From contig CBDFGS010000009.1 of assembly GCA_965247255.1 (NCBI GenBank), positions 496,001-560,000 of the forward strand: a stretch of DNA of 64,000 nt, read 5' to 3'. How positions within the stretch are numbered: position 1 is the first letter of the stretch; each line of letters starts with the position of its first letter. The notes beneath the pieces were generated by a model. It was not told the DNA's origin, searched no databases, and saw only the letters and a program-made list of their open reading frames with translations. Source of the DNA: CBDFGS01 sp965247255. Lineage in GTDB: Bacteria; Chloroflexota; Dehalococcoidia; Lucifugimonadales; CAUZJF01. This document shows, piece after piece, positions 26,144 to 34,407 of this stretch. A program made the translations under genes and the position numbers.

Positions 26144-27064
26144 ATGAATGAGAGCGTGATTCGTACCGATGGGTTGACGAAGCGATATGGCGACATCCTT
26201 GCCGTAGACGACCTCTCGCTGGAGGTGCCTCTCGGGCAGGTCTTTGGGCTTCTCGGTCCCAACGGATCGGGCAAGACGACCACCATGGGCATGCTGCTTG
26301 GGTTAGTGAAGCCAACATCGGGCAGCTTCAGCCTGTTTGGTGGAAGTACCTCGCATCAGAATGCGCTCCATCGTGTCGGCGCCATAGTGGAGACCCCCTC
26401 CTTCTACCCGTACCTGTCAGGCCGAGACAACCTGGCCTACTACCAGGGGATCATACGGAGAGGCAACCGGAAAGAGCTGGACGACTTGCTGAGCAAGGTG
26501 GGCCTTGCCGACCGCGCAAAGAGTCGCTTCCGCACCTACTCCCTGGGCATGAAGCAGCGCTTGGGGTTGGCCTACGCCCTGCTTGGCGACCCAGAGCTCC
26601 TGTTCCTAGATGAGCCGACCAACGGCATGGACCCTGCGGGCATGGCCGAAGTGCGGGAGATGATCCGGGGCCTTGGTACAGGCGGGCGCACGGTGTTGCT
26701 GTCCAGCCACCTGCTGCACGAGGTCGAACAGGTGTGCGACAGCGTGGCCATTCTCTCCAAGGGCAAGCTTATCGCCCAGGGGAAGGTCGCCGACCTGGTG
26801 CATTCGCGAGCCGGCGAGCGGGTGCGCCTGCGAACCACCGACAATGCGAAGGCCGTCGAGGTGCTGTCGGCGCTGGAGTGGGTGGGGGACGTAAGGATAG
26901 AAGGCGAGGCCGTGATAGTGGAAGCTCCGAGTGAGCGTTCGTCGGAGCTGAGTGCTGCTCTGGGCCGGTCTGAGGTCTACATCACGGAGATGGCGGCCGA
27001 CGAGATGTCCTTGGAACAGTACTTCCTGGACATCACGGGCGACGGCCAGAAGGAGACCGGATGA
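26144..27064 (+). CDS. ABC transporter ATP-binding protein (BcrA/CcmA type)
   Basis: This is the ATPase of an ABC-2 type exporter. The Walker A motif GLLGPNGSGKTTT lies near residue 42, the Q-loop in VETPSFYPYLSGRDN, the signature YSLGMKQRLGLAYALL (degenerate ABC signature, typical of bacitracin/lantibiotic-immunity type exporters), Walker B LLFLDEPTNGMDP, and the switch His in LLSSHLLHEVEQ. A C-terminal extension of about 90 residues follows, as in this subfamily. The start ATG has GGAAGG upstream. Its last codons overlap the first permease gene (ATGA at 27061-27064), so the four genes form one operon. The substrate cannot be told; the family exports peptides, antibiotics or lipids. Confidence 0.93.
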   Translation: MNESVIRTDGLTKRYGDILAVDDLSLEVPLGQVFGLLGPNGSGKTTTMGMLLGLVKPTSGSFSLFGGSTSHQNALHRVGAIVETPSFYPYLSGRDNLAYYQGIIRRGNRKELDDLLSKVGLADRAKSRFRTYSLGMKQRLGLAYALLGDPELLFLDEPTNGMDPAGMAEVREMIRGLGTGGRTVLLSSHLLHEVEQVCDSVAILSKGKLIAQGKVADLVHSRAGERVRLRTTDNAKAVEVLSALEWVGDVRIEGEAVIVEAPSERSSELSAALGRSEVYITEMAADEMSLEQYFLDITGDGQKETG

Positions 27065-28131
27065 TCGTCCCGCTACTCCGTCTCACCCGCTGGGAGTGGT
27101 TCAAGGTGCGGAAGCGGTGGATGCCGTGGATTCTCCTGGCCATCGCGGTGGCCATGACCCAGCTAGTCCTATGGGGCAGCTACTCCGAGTACCACAATGT
27201 CCGCAGGTATGAAGGTGTGTTTTATAGCATCGAGTTAGCTGGCGAAGAAATCGTCCGTTTGTCATGCGTGGACATAGTAGAGGACACCGTCGATGCCAAA
27301 CTAGCGGTCCTCCCGGAAGAGACCCGGCAGCACGCTATTGAGGACGTGGAGGAGAGGAAGGGTAGTAGGCCTAGTTGTGAAGAGGTCCTCGAACAGAGCG
27401 CTGAGCAGTACGCCAAGTGGCGTGGCTTCCACCGTGAGGGCCTGGTACTTCCGAGCAGCCTCTCCAATGGCCTCGGGGTCGCCCATAGCATCGGGGTCAT
27501 TCTCATCATGATCCTGGGTGCATCGGCAATGGGAATCGAGTATGGCTGGGGCACCTTACGAGCGGTGTTGACCAGGGGTGTCAGCCGCTGGCAGTTCCTG
27601 GGGTCGAAGGTACTATCGCTCCTGCTGTTGAGCGCTGCGGGGTTCATCATCGTCGGCATGACCGTCATCGCGAGCAGCCTGATCGCCGCTTCGCTGCTTA
27701 CGGACGACGGCGGGGGGCTCGCCGATGCCGGCGAGTGGTCCACGGCGGCGGTGATGTTCGGCAAGGCGGTCTACGGGCTGGCGCCATACGCCATCCTGGC
27801 ACTCTTCCTGTCGGTCCTGACCTCATCGTCGAGCATGGGCATCGCCCTCTCTCTCGCATACTTCTTCGCCGAGTCCATACTGGTTGCTACCCTGAGTGGT
27901 CTGTTCGACTGGTTCAGCAACGTGACCGACTTCCTGCTGGGTCCCAGCGTTACCTCATGGATGACCGAGACGGGCGTCCGCACGACGGGTGAGGGAGCCA
28001 TGTTCCCTCTGAGTGATCCGTCGAGTCAGCTCCACGCCTTCTTCGTCGTTGCGGCCTACATCATTGTTCTCGGCGCGGCTGCCTTCTGGCTCTTCCAGCG
28101 CAAGGACATCGCGGGAGCGAGGGGCGAATGA
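27061..28131 (+). CDS. ABC-2 type permease, paralogue 1 (intact)
   Basis: A membrane component of the exporter, 356 residues. It begins with the amphipathic LLRLTRWEWFKVRKRWMPWI and a first helix, carries a 100-residue extracytoplasmic loop (containing EDTVDAKLAVLPEETRQHAI), and then has helices such as GVILIMILGASAMGIEYGWG, VLSLLLLSAAGFIIVGMTVI, YGLAPYAILALFLSVLTSSS, ALSLAYFFAESILVATL and AAYIIVLGAAAFWLFQRKDI. The EYGWGTLRAVLTRGVSRWQF segment is the conserved cytoplasmic coupling region. It overlaps the ATPase and the next permease by 4 bases each. Confidence 0.9.
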   Translation: MIVPLLRLTRWEWFKVRKRWMPWILLAIAVAMTQLVLWGSYSEYHNVRRYEGVFYSIELAGEEIVRLSCVDIVEDTVDAKLAVLPEETRQHAIEDVEERKGSRPSCEEVLEQSAEQYAKWRGFHREGLVLPSSLSNGLGVAHSIGVILIMILGASAMGIEYGWGTLRAVLTRGVSRWQFLGSKVLSLLLLSAAGFIIVGMTVIASSLIAASLLTDDGGGLADAGEWSTAAVMFGKAVYGLAPYAILALFLSVLTSSSSMGIALSLAYFFAESILVATLSGLFDWFSNVTDFLLGPSVTSWMTETGVRTTGEGAMFPLSDPSSQLHAFFVVAAYIIVLGAAAFWLFQRKDIAGARGE

Positions 28132-29179
28132 TCATGTTGGTGCTGCGCCTCACCCGCTGGGAATTCTTCAAGGTTCGCAAGAGATGGATGCCGTGGATTC
28201 TTTTGGCTGTGGCAATTGTGGTTGTTCAGGCCACTCTGTGGGGTTTCTACAGCTCGTACGGGAACGTGGGTAACGAATACGCCTCTGGCTACCCTGGAGT
28301 GCCTGATGCACATGGAAGGGTTCCCATAATCAGGATCACATGCGCCGATGTCCTGGACGGGACCGCGGCTGCCAAGGCGGAGAAGGTCTCTGAAGAGTTC
28401 CGAGAGGACGCCCGCAAGACGCCACTACGGCGGGAGCGTTGTCTGGACATCGTTGAACAGATAGCGGAGGACCGCGAACGTCACCGGGAGTTCTTCGTCC
28501 TTCCAGGCGGCCTCGCCAACGCCCTCGGAGTCGCCCATTACATCGGCGTTCTCCTCGTCATGATCCTGGCAGCGTCGGCAGTCGGCGCGGAATACGGCTG
28601 GGGCACCTTGCGAACAGCATTGACGAGGGTACGGGGCGCTGGCAGTTCCTGGGGGCGAAAGCGTTGTCTCTCGTGCTATTGAGTGTTGCTGGGCTGCTTG
28701 TCGTATCCCTGACCGTCGTGGTCAGCAGCCTGATCGCCGCTTCACTCACACTAGGCGACGGCGGTGGGCTGGTCGGTGCCGGCCAGTGGTCAACGGTGGC
28801 GGTGATGTTCGGCAAGGTGGTCTATGGGCTGGTCCCGTATGCCATCCTGGCGCTGTTCCTCACGGTGCTAACCGCATCGTCGAGCATGGGAATCGCCATG
28901 TCTCTTGCGTACTACTTCGCCGAGCTCATACTCGTCCGCATCCTGGGTGGCCAGTTCGACTGGTTCAGCAATGTCACCGACTACTTGCTTGGAGCCAACA
29001 CCACCGCCTGGATGACCGAAACCGGGGTGGTGACGACCGAGGGGGGCCTGTTCTCCGTCAGCGACCCGCCTGGTGAGCTGCACGCCTTTCTCGTCCTGCT
29101 GGCTTACACCCTGGTGCTCGGCGTCATTGCCTTCTGGCTCTTCCAGCACAGGGACGTGGCAGGAGCGAGGGGAGAATGA
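28128..29179 (+). pseudogene. ABC-2 type permease, paralogue 2, single-base frameshift
   Basis: It is collinear with paralogues 1 and 3 (starts LRLTRWEFFKVRKRWMPWIL, ends AFWLFQHRDVAGARGE) but split into two frames. At 28625-28631 the sequence reads ACGAGGGTACGGGGC where the paralogues have an extra G (AGGGG), so LTRG is broken. From 28664 onwards the other frame continues normally (LSLVLLSVAGLLVVSLTVVV). One lost base in a G run explains everything; a sequencing error would look the same. The ends overlap the neighbouring permeases by 4 bases, so the operon layout is intact. Confidence 0.85.
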
Positions 29180-30090
29180 TCGTCACGGTACTACGCCTCA
29201 CCCGTTGGGAATTCTTCAAGCTCCGCAGAAGGTGGATGCCCTGGATACTCCTGGGCATCGTCGTCGCCATCACCCAGATCTTCCTCTGGGCCAGTTACTA
29301 CGAGTACGTCGTCCGTGTGCCCTTCCATGAGCAGTCCTTCTTCAATCTTGCTGGACCGGTGATAGCCGAGGACGGCAGGCGCGCCGTCATCCCGATCTCG
29401 TGCGTCGAGATATGGGATGGCACTGTTGACGACAAGGTGGCGCGAAGCGCCCCGGAGCTGATGGATGAGACGCTTGAACTGGTGAGGTCCATGCGCGAGG
29501 ATCATTGCCCTTCGTCCCTAGAAGGCGCGGCTTGGTTTCGTGAGAACACGCGGCTAATCATTGCTCTACCGAACAGCATCTCGAACAGTTTCGGGATTGC
29601 TCAAGGAATCGGCAGCATCTTGATCATGATCCTGGCCGCGTCAGCAATGGGAGGCGAGTACGGCTGGGGCACGTTGCGGGGCGCGTTGACCAGGGGCATC
29701 GCGCGCTGGGAGTTCCTGTCGGCGAAGATGTTGTCGATACTGTTGTTCATCGGCATGGGGTTGATCATCGTGGGCCTAACCATCGTGCCCAGCAGCCTTG
29801 TAGCGACGTCCTTGGCGTTCGACACCGGAAGCGGACTCGCTGGCGCGGGCGAGTGGCCCACCTTGGCGATCATGTTTGGCAAGACGGTCTACGGCTTGCT
29901 GCCGTACGCCATGTTGGCTCTCTTCCTGTCGGTGCTTACCTCTTCGTCGAGCATGGGGATCGCCATCCCCCTTTCACAATCAACAACAAACACTGCGGTA
30001 CTCATGGGCAGTGGGGCTGAGTGCATCGGAGGGCGGCGACGCCGAGACTTCCAGTGCGCCGTGATATCCGGCGCTGAATCCCCTGCTTAG
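29176..30090 (+). CDS. ABC-2 type permease, paralogue 3, C-terminus replaced
   Basis: It matches the other two permeases from LRLTRWEFFKLRRRWMPWIL through EYGWGTLRGALTRGIARWEF to LTSSSSMGIAIPLS (about 29975). There the similarity stops abruptly and 38 unrelated residues follow before the stop at 30088-30090. The missing part is the last two helices and the loop ending SDP..LHAF in the paralogues, about 95 residues. The break marks a rearrangement junction, so this protein is probably not functional. Confidence 0.8.
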   Translation: MIVTVLRLTRWEFFKLRRRWMPWILLGIVVAITQIFLWASYYEYVVRVPFHEQSFFNLAGPVIAEDGRRAVIPISCVEIWDGTVDDKVARSAPELMDETLELVRSMREDHCPSSLEGAAWFRENTRLIIALPNSISNSFGIAQGIGSILIMILAASAMGGEYGWGTLRGALTRGIARWEFLSAKMLSILLFIGMGLIIVGLTIVPSSLVATSLAFDTGSGLAGAGEWPTLAIMFGKTVYGLLPYAMLALFLSVLTSSSSMGIAIPLSQSTTNTAVLMGSGAECIGGRRRRDFQCAVISGAESPA

Positions 30091-30470
30091 AGGGGAAGAG
30101 CTTGGGGATAGAGCCCAGGGTCAACCTACTCACCTCAAAGCGAAAGCCCAGGGGGACAATAGCATGTCGGTGAAGCGGAGGATGTCGGAAAGCGTGTAAG
30201 GCATGGCTCCTCAAGGCCCGCGCGATATGGTGAAGGCTGGACTGCCTGAAGCCCAGCCCCCAGCGGTGTAATGTACCGCACGCCGCCACGACGCTTATGG
30301 TCCGACCTCTGGTGGATGGGCGATGTGGAATGGCCCCATTCAAAGGAAGCGTATGTAGCGCAACCGTTATTAGCCCACCCTGCCCTTATCCGCGTGGATT
30401 CTTCAGTACACGACCCGCGAACTCGCTGGACGCGCTTGGACGAGAGAGTCCTAAAGGGGTGGGTGATCGC
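29976..30470. other. Unassigned non-coding stretch after the permease break
   Basis: It starts at the junction in the third permease and runs to the 3' end of tatC. It contains several short inverted repeats (for example CCCCTGCTTAGAGGGG near 30080-30095) and reads like structured RNA or an element end. I find no coding frame with protein character and cannot assign it to a known element. Confidence 0.4.
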
Positions 30471-31238
30471 CTACCTCCGCTCTGTACCCAACCCCAGCTC
30501 CCCTGAAGCCCTCTGCCGCCCTCGTCCACCTAACCTTGCAAGCAGTATCCCAAGCTCGTACATCACGATGATAGGCAGCGCAACCAGGGTCTGGTTGATC
30601 GGGTCGAACGTCGGAGTGATAATGGCGCCCAGGAGGAACGCGACCACGACAGCGTAGCGCCGGTTCCTGGACATGAGCCGTGGCGTCACGATCCCGATCT
30701 TCGATAGGAAGAACGCCACGATCGGAGTCTCGAAGACGATCCCCATCCAGAAGAGCAGCGTGAGCATCAGGCTCGTGTAGTTGCCGATGCGGATGTACGG
30801 CGTGGCCACGTCGCTGCCGAAAGAAAGCAGGAACTCCACCGCTGGGGGGAACAGCACTCGATAGCCGAACGCGGCGCCCAGCAGGAAGGCGATCAGCGCC
30901 CCTGGCACCAGCAGGTATAGGTAACGCCTCTCAGTGCCGCTCAGTCCCGGAGCCACGAACATTACGATCTGGTAGAGGACGAACGGGAACGACAGAACCA
31001 GCCCTCCCAGCAGTGAGACCTTCATCGCGACGCCGATGAACTCGGTCAGATCAGTGTAGATCGGTTTCCCCGAGGGGATCGCAGCGAACCCTTGGGCGGG
31101 CTTCATCAGCAGCTCCAGTATCTGCTGGTGGAACACAAACGAGACCACCGTGCATACCAGCACGGCGGCTACGGACCAGGTCAACCGGCGGCGCAACTCC
31201 ACCAGGTGCAGCCCAACCGGCAGCCTCTTGTTATTCAC
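30471..31238 (-). CDS. tatC: Twin-arginine translocase subunit TatC
   Basis: TatC is the receptor of the Tat pathway, which exports folded proteins across the cytoplasmic membrane. The 255-residue protein shows the N-terminal HLVELRRRLTWS motif with the conserved Glu that recognises signal peptides, then six hydrophobic segments including AAVLVCTVVSFVFHQQIL, FPFVLYQIVMFVAPGLSGTE (conserved FPF..YQ..F.aPGL..E), LVPGALIAFLLGAAFGYRVL and VVAFLLGAIITPTFDPINQT (the hallmark A.iTP.D). It starts with GTG at 31236-31238, which overlaps the stop of a tatA/B-like tail. The 3' end faces the exporter operon. Confidence 0.95.
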   Translation of the reverse strand: MNNKRLPVGLHLVELRRRLTWSVAAVLVCTVVSFVFHQQILELLMKPAQGFAAIPSGKPIYTDLTEFIGVAMKVSLLGGLVLSFPFVLYQIVMFVAPGLSGTERRYLYLLVPGALIAFLLGAAFGYRVLFPPAVEFLLSFGSDVATPYIRIGNYTSLMLTLLFWMGIVFETPIVAFFLSKIGIVTPRLMSRNRRYAVVVAFLLGAIITPTFDPINQTLVALPIIVMYELGILLARLGGRGRQRASGELGLGTERR

Positions 31239-31426
31239 TGCTGCCCGTCCTTGTCTGGCTCGCCGTCGGTCGCCTTTTCGCCCGCGTCGCCGAGGTCCGA
31301 CGGCCCGGACCGCACTGGTCCCTCGTCCTCCGCGACCGCCGCGCCCGGGTCGTCCGGTCTGCCGTTTCCTGCCGCTCCCGCCACATTGTTAGGTCTGGGT
31401 CGCTCTTCGGCCGGTCCGTCGTGAAG
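31235..31426 (-). pseudogene. Hydrophilic tail of a TatA/TatB-like gene, N-terminus missing
   Basis: The minus frame ending in TGA at 31235-31237, which overlaps the tatC GTG, reads acidic and low-complexity: RPDDPGAAVAEDEGPVRSGP, then SDLGDAGEKATDGEPDKDGQ. A disordered acidic tail just before tatC is what one expects of TatA/TatB. The membrane helix and amphipathic helix that should precede it are absent; the frame meets a stop at 31427 and the sequence there changes to a LuxR-type remnant on the opposite strand. Confidence 0.55.
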
Positions 31427-31609
31427 CTAGCGCCCTGACTGTTCGCGAGTTGGACGTGTTGCGCCTGGTGGCTTTGGGACTCGGGACCAAAGAGATCGCC
31501 GTCGATCTCGACCTGAGTCCTCACACCGTCCGCAGCCACGTCAGCAACGCCCGCAAGAAGCTGAAGGCGAATACCAAAACTCGCCGCCCAACGTGGCCGT
31601 ATTGTCTAG
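31423..31609 (+). pseudogene. LuxR-type helix-turn-helix remnant
   Basis: ASALTVRELDVLRLVALGLG, then TKEIAVDLDLSPHTVRSHVS and NARKKLKANTKT, is the C-terminal DNA-binding domain of a LuxR/NarL regulator. The receiver or sensor part is missing. After NTKT the expected end (LAAQRGRIV, stop at 31607-31609) lies one base out of frame. The fragment sits head-on against the tatA/B tail. Confidence 0.75.
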
Positions 31610-31895
31610 CCGCCCCCAACCATTCCGCCTCCAGGTCATCTGACCTAGCATTCCGTTAACGCTTGCAAGAAATCATACACTGGGCACTCGACTTGACTGT
31701 TTTGACTTATTGTGGTAGATAGGCTTCATCGCTCGGGGTTTAACTTGATGAGGATGGAAGTTGTCTCAGGCTTGCTAGAATAGCCACCAAGACCTGCGGT
31801 ACTCGCGGGCGGAGAGCCCCTCGGAGCCTGAGGTCGGCCGAAATGAGAAGTCCCCAGTACATAAGGGTAGGTGGCATATGTTAGGAGAAGATGAT

Positions 31896-32999
31896 ATGTA
31901 CCAGGATCGAAGGCACCGTACTCCAAAGTTTGACGTAGGGGCTCCGTTAAATGTTGCACTGGCCGCAGGGATCTTGGCATTCGCAGTGGCCTGCGGCGCA
32001 GCTGCAGCCCAACCCGACTCAAGCTCGGATCAAGCGCTCGCGGCCGCCTCGGTACCCTCTGCGCAATCTGTAGACCCACCTGCCGATCATGTACCGGTAT
32101 GGCAGCCAGACTACCCAAGGGACCTCGACCATATAGTGGAGACAGTGGGCTCCGTCTTCCTTCCGACATACCTGCCAGACGGTTATCGGCTCGCCGGCGC
32201 AGCCGTCAACGTGAACGACCTCCTCCCCGCTGGTCATAGATGGGAGGCGTCACTAGTCTACAGGAACGGCTTCCGAGGAATAGGTGGTGAACTCGTCGGT
32301 GAGTTCTTCATCTATCAATACCCTGAAGGCCGGGATGGTGTTGCGCCCATTGACTTTGAAGAGCTTACGATTGACGGCCTCACGGCCCGGCGTACCGAAT
32401 CGCATAAGGGCCTTCCGGAGTTCCCGGCATTCTTCTTTCAAGTGGACGGTCGCTGGCTTTGGATATCCGTCTTCGGAGACTCGGAGGCTAATGTTGACAA
32501 CGGTGAGTTGTCCAGGATTGCAAAGTCAGTCGACGAATTCAGCGGAAGCGATCCAGTGGACTGGCTGACTGTCGCCGGTGTGACAGAACATGGTTTCAAT
32601 ATTAGTCCCCTTGCTGCCCTGGAAACCGTCGTAGAGAAGAAGGGCACCGTGTACGTTCCGTCTTACTTGCCAAGTGAACTCGGGCTACATAGTGTATGGA
32701 TTTCCGAGTATACGGAGGATATTGGGCTCCAGTTCCGGTCCCCGGATTACCTGGATGACGCTCATCTGGATGGGGCCACCCTCATGACGCGCAGCCACCC
32801 AATACAATACGCTGACCAAGTAGATGTCGGCGATTCCACCGGATACATCCACTGGGGCGTTTCCTCGTCAAACGTTAGCCTTGTGTTCGAGCACGATGGC
32901 CATTGGTTCGCGTTGGAGGTTTTTCCCGCATCTGACCCGGCTGTGCTAGACGAACTGATCAAGATCGCCTTGTCGCTATCGCAACATCCGCAGTCGTAA
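31896..32999 (+). CDS. Lipoprotein with two DUF4367-like domains
   Basis: A signal peptide ends in a lipobox (GILAFAVACG, Cys near residue 33), so the mature protein should be lipid-anchored outside the membrane. After a Ser/Ala-rich linker come two similar domains of about 130 residues: VETVGSVFLPTYLPDGYRLA through FFFQVDGRWLWISVFGD, then VEKKGTVYVPSYLPSELGLH through VFEHDGHWFALEVFPASD. The (F/Y)(L/V)P.YLP start and the W/F-rich strand end followed by LSRIAKS or LIKIALS fit the DUF4367 pattern. ATG at 31896 follows AGGAG by 8 bases. No partner gene is evident. Confidence 0.75.
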   Translation: MYQDRRHRTPKFDVGAPLNVALAAGILAFAVACGAAAAQPDSSSDQALAAASVPSAQSVDPPADHVPVWQPDYPRDLDHIVETVGSVFLPTYLPDGYRLAGAAVNVNDLLPAGHRWEASLVYRNGFRGIGGELVGEFFIYQYPEGRDGVAPIDFEELTIDGLTARRTESHKGLPEFPAFFFQVDGRWLWISVFGDSEANVDNGELSRIAKSVDEFSGSDPVDWLTVAGVTEHGFNISPLAALETVVEKKGTVYVPSYLPSELGLHSVWISEYTEDIGLQFRSPDYLDDAHLDGATLMTRSHPIQYADQVDVGDSTGYIHWGVSSSNVSLVFEHDGHWFALEVFPASDPAVLDELIKIALSLSQHPQS

Positions 33000-33106
33000 T
33001 GCACACCAGATTGAGAGGCCGGTCAGACTAGAACCCACGTAGCCAGTGTTGGTACCACAGGCGCCCTGACCTCTCAGGTACGGCCTCTTTAGCGTTTGAG
33101 GTCCTA

Positions 33107-34267
33107 GTGTCCTGAGTTATGAAAGCATTGCAAAAGTACTTGCTGGGGTGTACCCTCCACGAAACGCTCATGGAGGTCACCATGGCCATCGGACGCCCCA
33201 TTCCTCCCTTGCACCTTTCCTCCGACGAACGCGAGAGCCTCGAGCGCTGGAAGCGGCGTCCAACCACTGCCCAGGCGCTGGCTCTGCGATCCCGGATCAT
33301 TCTCCGTTGCTCCGAGGGCAAGACCAATACCGTCGTGGCCGGGGAGATCGGTCTGGCCAAGCAAACGGTGGGGAAGTGGCGGGCCCGGTTCATCGAACGC
33401 CGCCTCGACGGCCTGCTTGACGAGCCGCGGCCCGGCGGCCCACGCTCCATCACGGACACCGATGTGGAGCGGGTCGTGACCCTCACCCTGGAGACGACGC
33501 CGGCGGATGCAACCCACTGGAGCACGCGCTCCATGGCTGCGCGTACCGGCCTGAGTCAGAGCGCCATCAGCCGTATCTGGCGGGCCTTTGCCTTGCAGCC
33601 GCATCGGACCGAGACGTTCAAACTTTCGTCTGACCCTCTGTTCATCGAGAAGGTCCGTGACATCGTGGGGCTCTACCTCAACCCACCCCAGCGGGCTCTG
33701 GTCCTGTGTGTCGACGAGAAGTCCCAGATCCAGGCCCTCGACCGGACGACCCCGCTGTTGCCCATGCGCCCGGGGCAGATCGAGCGCCGGACCCATGACT
33801 ACCGTCGTCATGGTACGACCTCTCTCTTCGCCGCCCTCGACGTGAAGACGGGAGAGGTCATCGGCGCCTGCCACCGTCGGCACCGGTCCACGGAGTTCCG
33901 GCGCTTCCTCGACCGGGTCGATGCGACCGTACCCCCGGACCTCGACGTGCACCTTATCCTGGACAACTACGCCACCCACAAGACCCCCGCCATCCAGCGC
34001 TGGCTGGCCCGGCGGCCGCGCTATCACCTGCACTTCACCCCCACCAGCAGCTCTTGGCTGAACCAGGTGGAGCGCTGGTTCGCGGCGCTGACAGAGAAGC
34101 AACTGCGCCGCGGGGTGTTCCGCAGCACTCGGGAACTGGAGCAAGCCATCGAACAGTACATTGACCAGCACAACGCTGCCTCAAAGCCCTTCATCTGGAC
34201 CAAAACCGCAGACCAGCTACTAGCTACCATCGCCCGATTTTGTCATCGGATTCATAACTCAGGACAC
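33107..34267 (+). mobile_element. IS630-family element (1,161 bp), intact, TA target duplication
   Basis: Perfect 17-base terminal repeats, GTGTCCTGAGTTATGAA and its complement, lie between TA dinucleotides at 33105-33106 and 34268-34269. This element is unrelated in detail to the IS630 at 4.3-5.3 kb. Confidence 0.95.
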
Positions 34268-34270
34268 TAG
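33182..34270 (+). CDS. IS630-family transposase
   Basis: A 362-residue DDE transposase. The N-terminal helix-turn-helix is NTVVAGEIGLAKQTVGKWRA, the second DNA-binding segment STRSMAARTGLSQSAISRIW, and the catalytic motifs ALVLCVDEKSQIQALDRT, VHLILDNYATHKTPAIQRWL and SSSWLNQVERWFAAL. ATG at 33182 has GGAGG 6 bases upstream; the open frame extends to 33119 without family similarity. Its TAG stop at 34268-34270 is made from the duplicated target TA plus the next base outside the element. Confidence 0.94.
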   Translation: MAIGRPIPPLHLSSDERESLERWKRRPTTAQALALRSRIILRCSEGKTNTVVAGEIGLAKQTVGKWRARFIERRLDGLLDEPRPGGPRSITDTDVERVVTLTLETTPADATHWSTRSMAARTGLSQSAISRIWRAFALQPHRTETFKLSSDPLFIEKVRDIVGLYLNPPQRALVLCVDEKSQIQALDRTTPLLPMRPGQIERRTHDYRRHGTTSLFAALDVKTGEVIGACHRRHRSTEFRRFLDRVDATVPPDLDVHLILDNYATHKTPAIQRWLARRPRYHLHFTPTSSSWLNQVERWFAALTEKQLRRGVFRSTRELEQAIEQYIDQHNAASKPFIWTKTADQLLATIARFCHRIHNSGH

Positions 34271-34407
34271 AGGGCCTCGTGTGGAATGTGAAGGGCGGAG
34301 AGATAATGTACCACCTGGGCGGTCGAGCGCTGAGGTGTGGCGTTTGAAAACTGTACCGCCTGTCGCCTTCAATCAGGAACGACAGAACCTGACTGAAGGT
34401 GGATTGG

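Noticed and set aside
29976..30470. A second group II intron fragment
   Set aside because: The stretch looks structured, but I could not find a GTGYG start, a domain V or maturase coding, so I left it unassigned.
31231..31539. A 102-codon minus frame upstream of tatC
   Set aside because: It is Arg/Thr/Ser-rich and out of frame with the acidic tail that looks like TatA/B; it also crosses the junction with the LuxR remnant.
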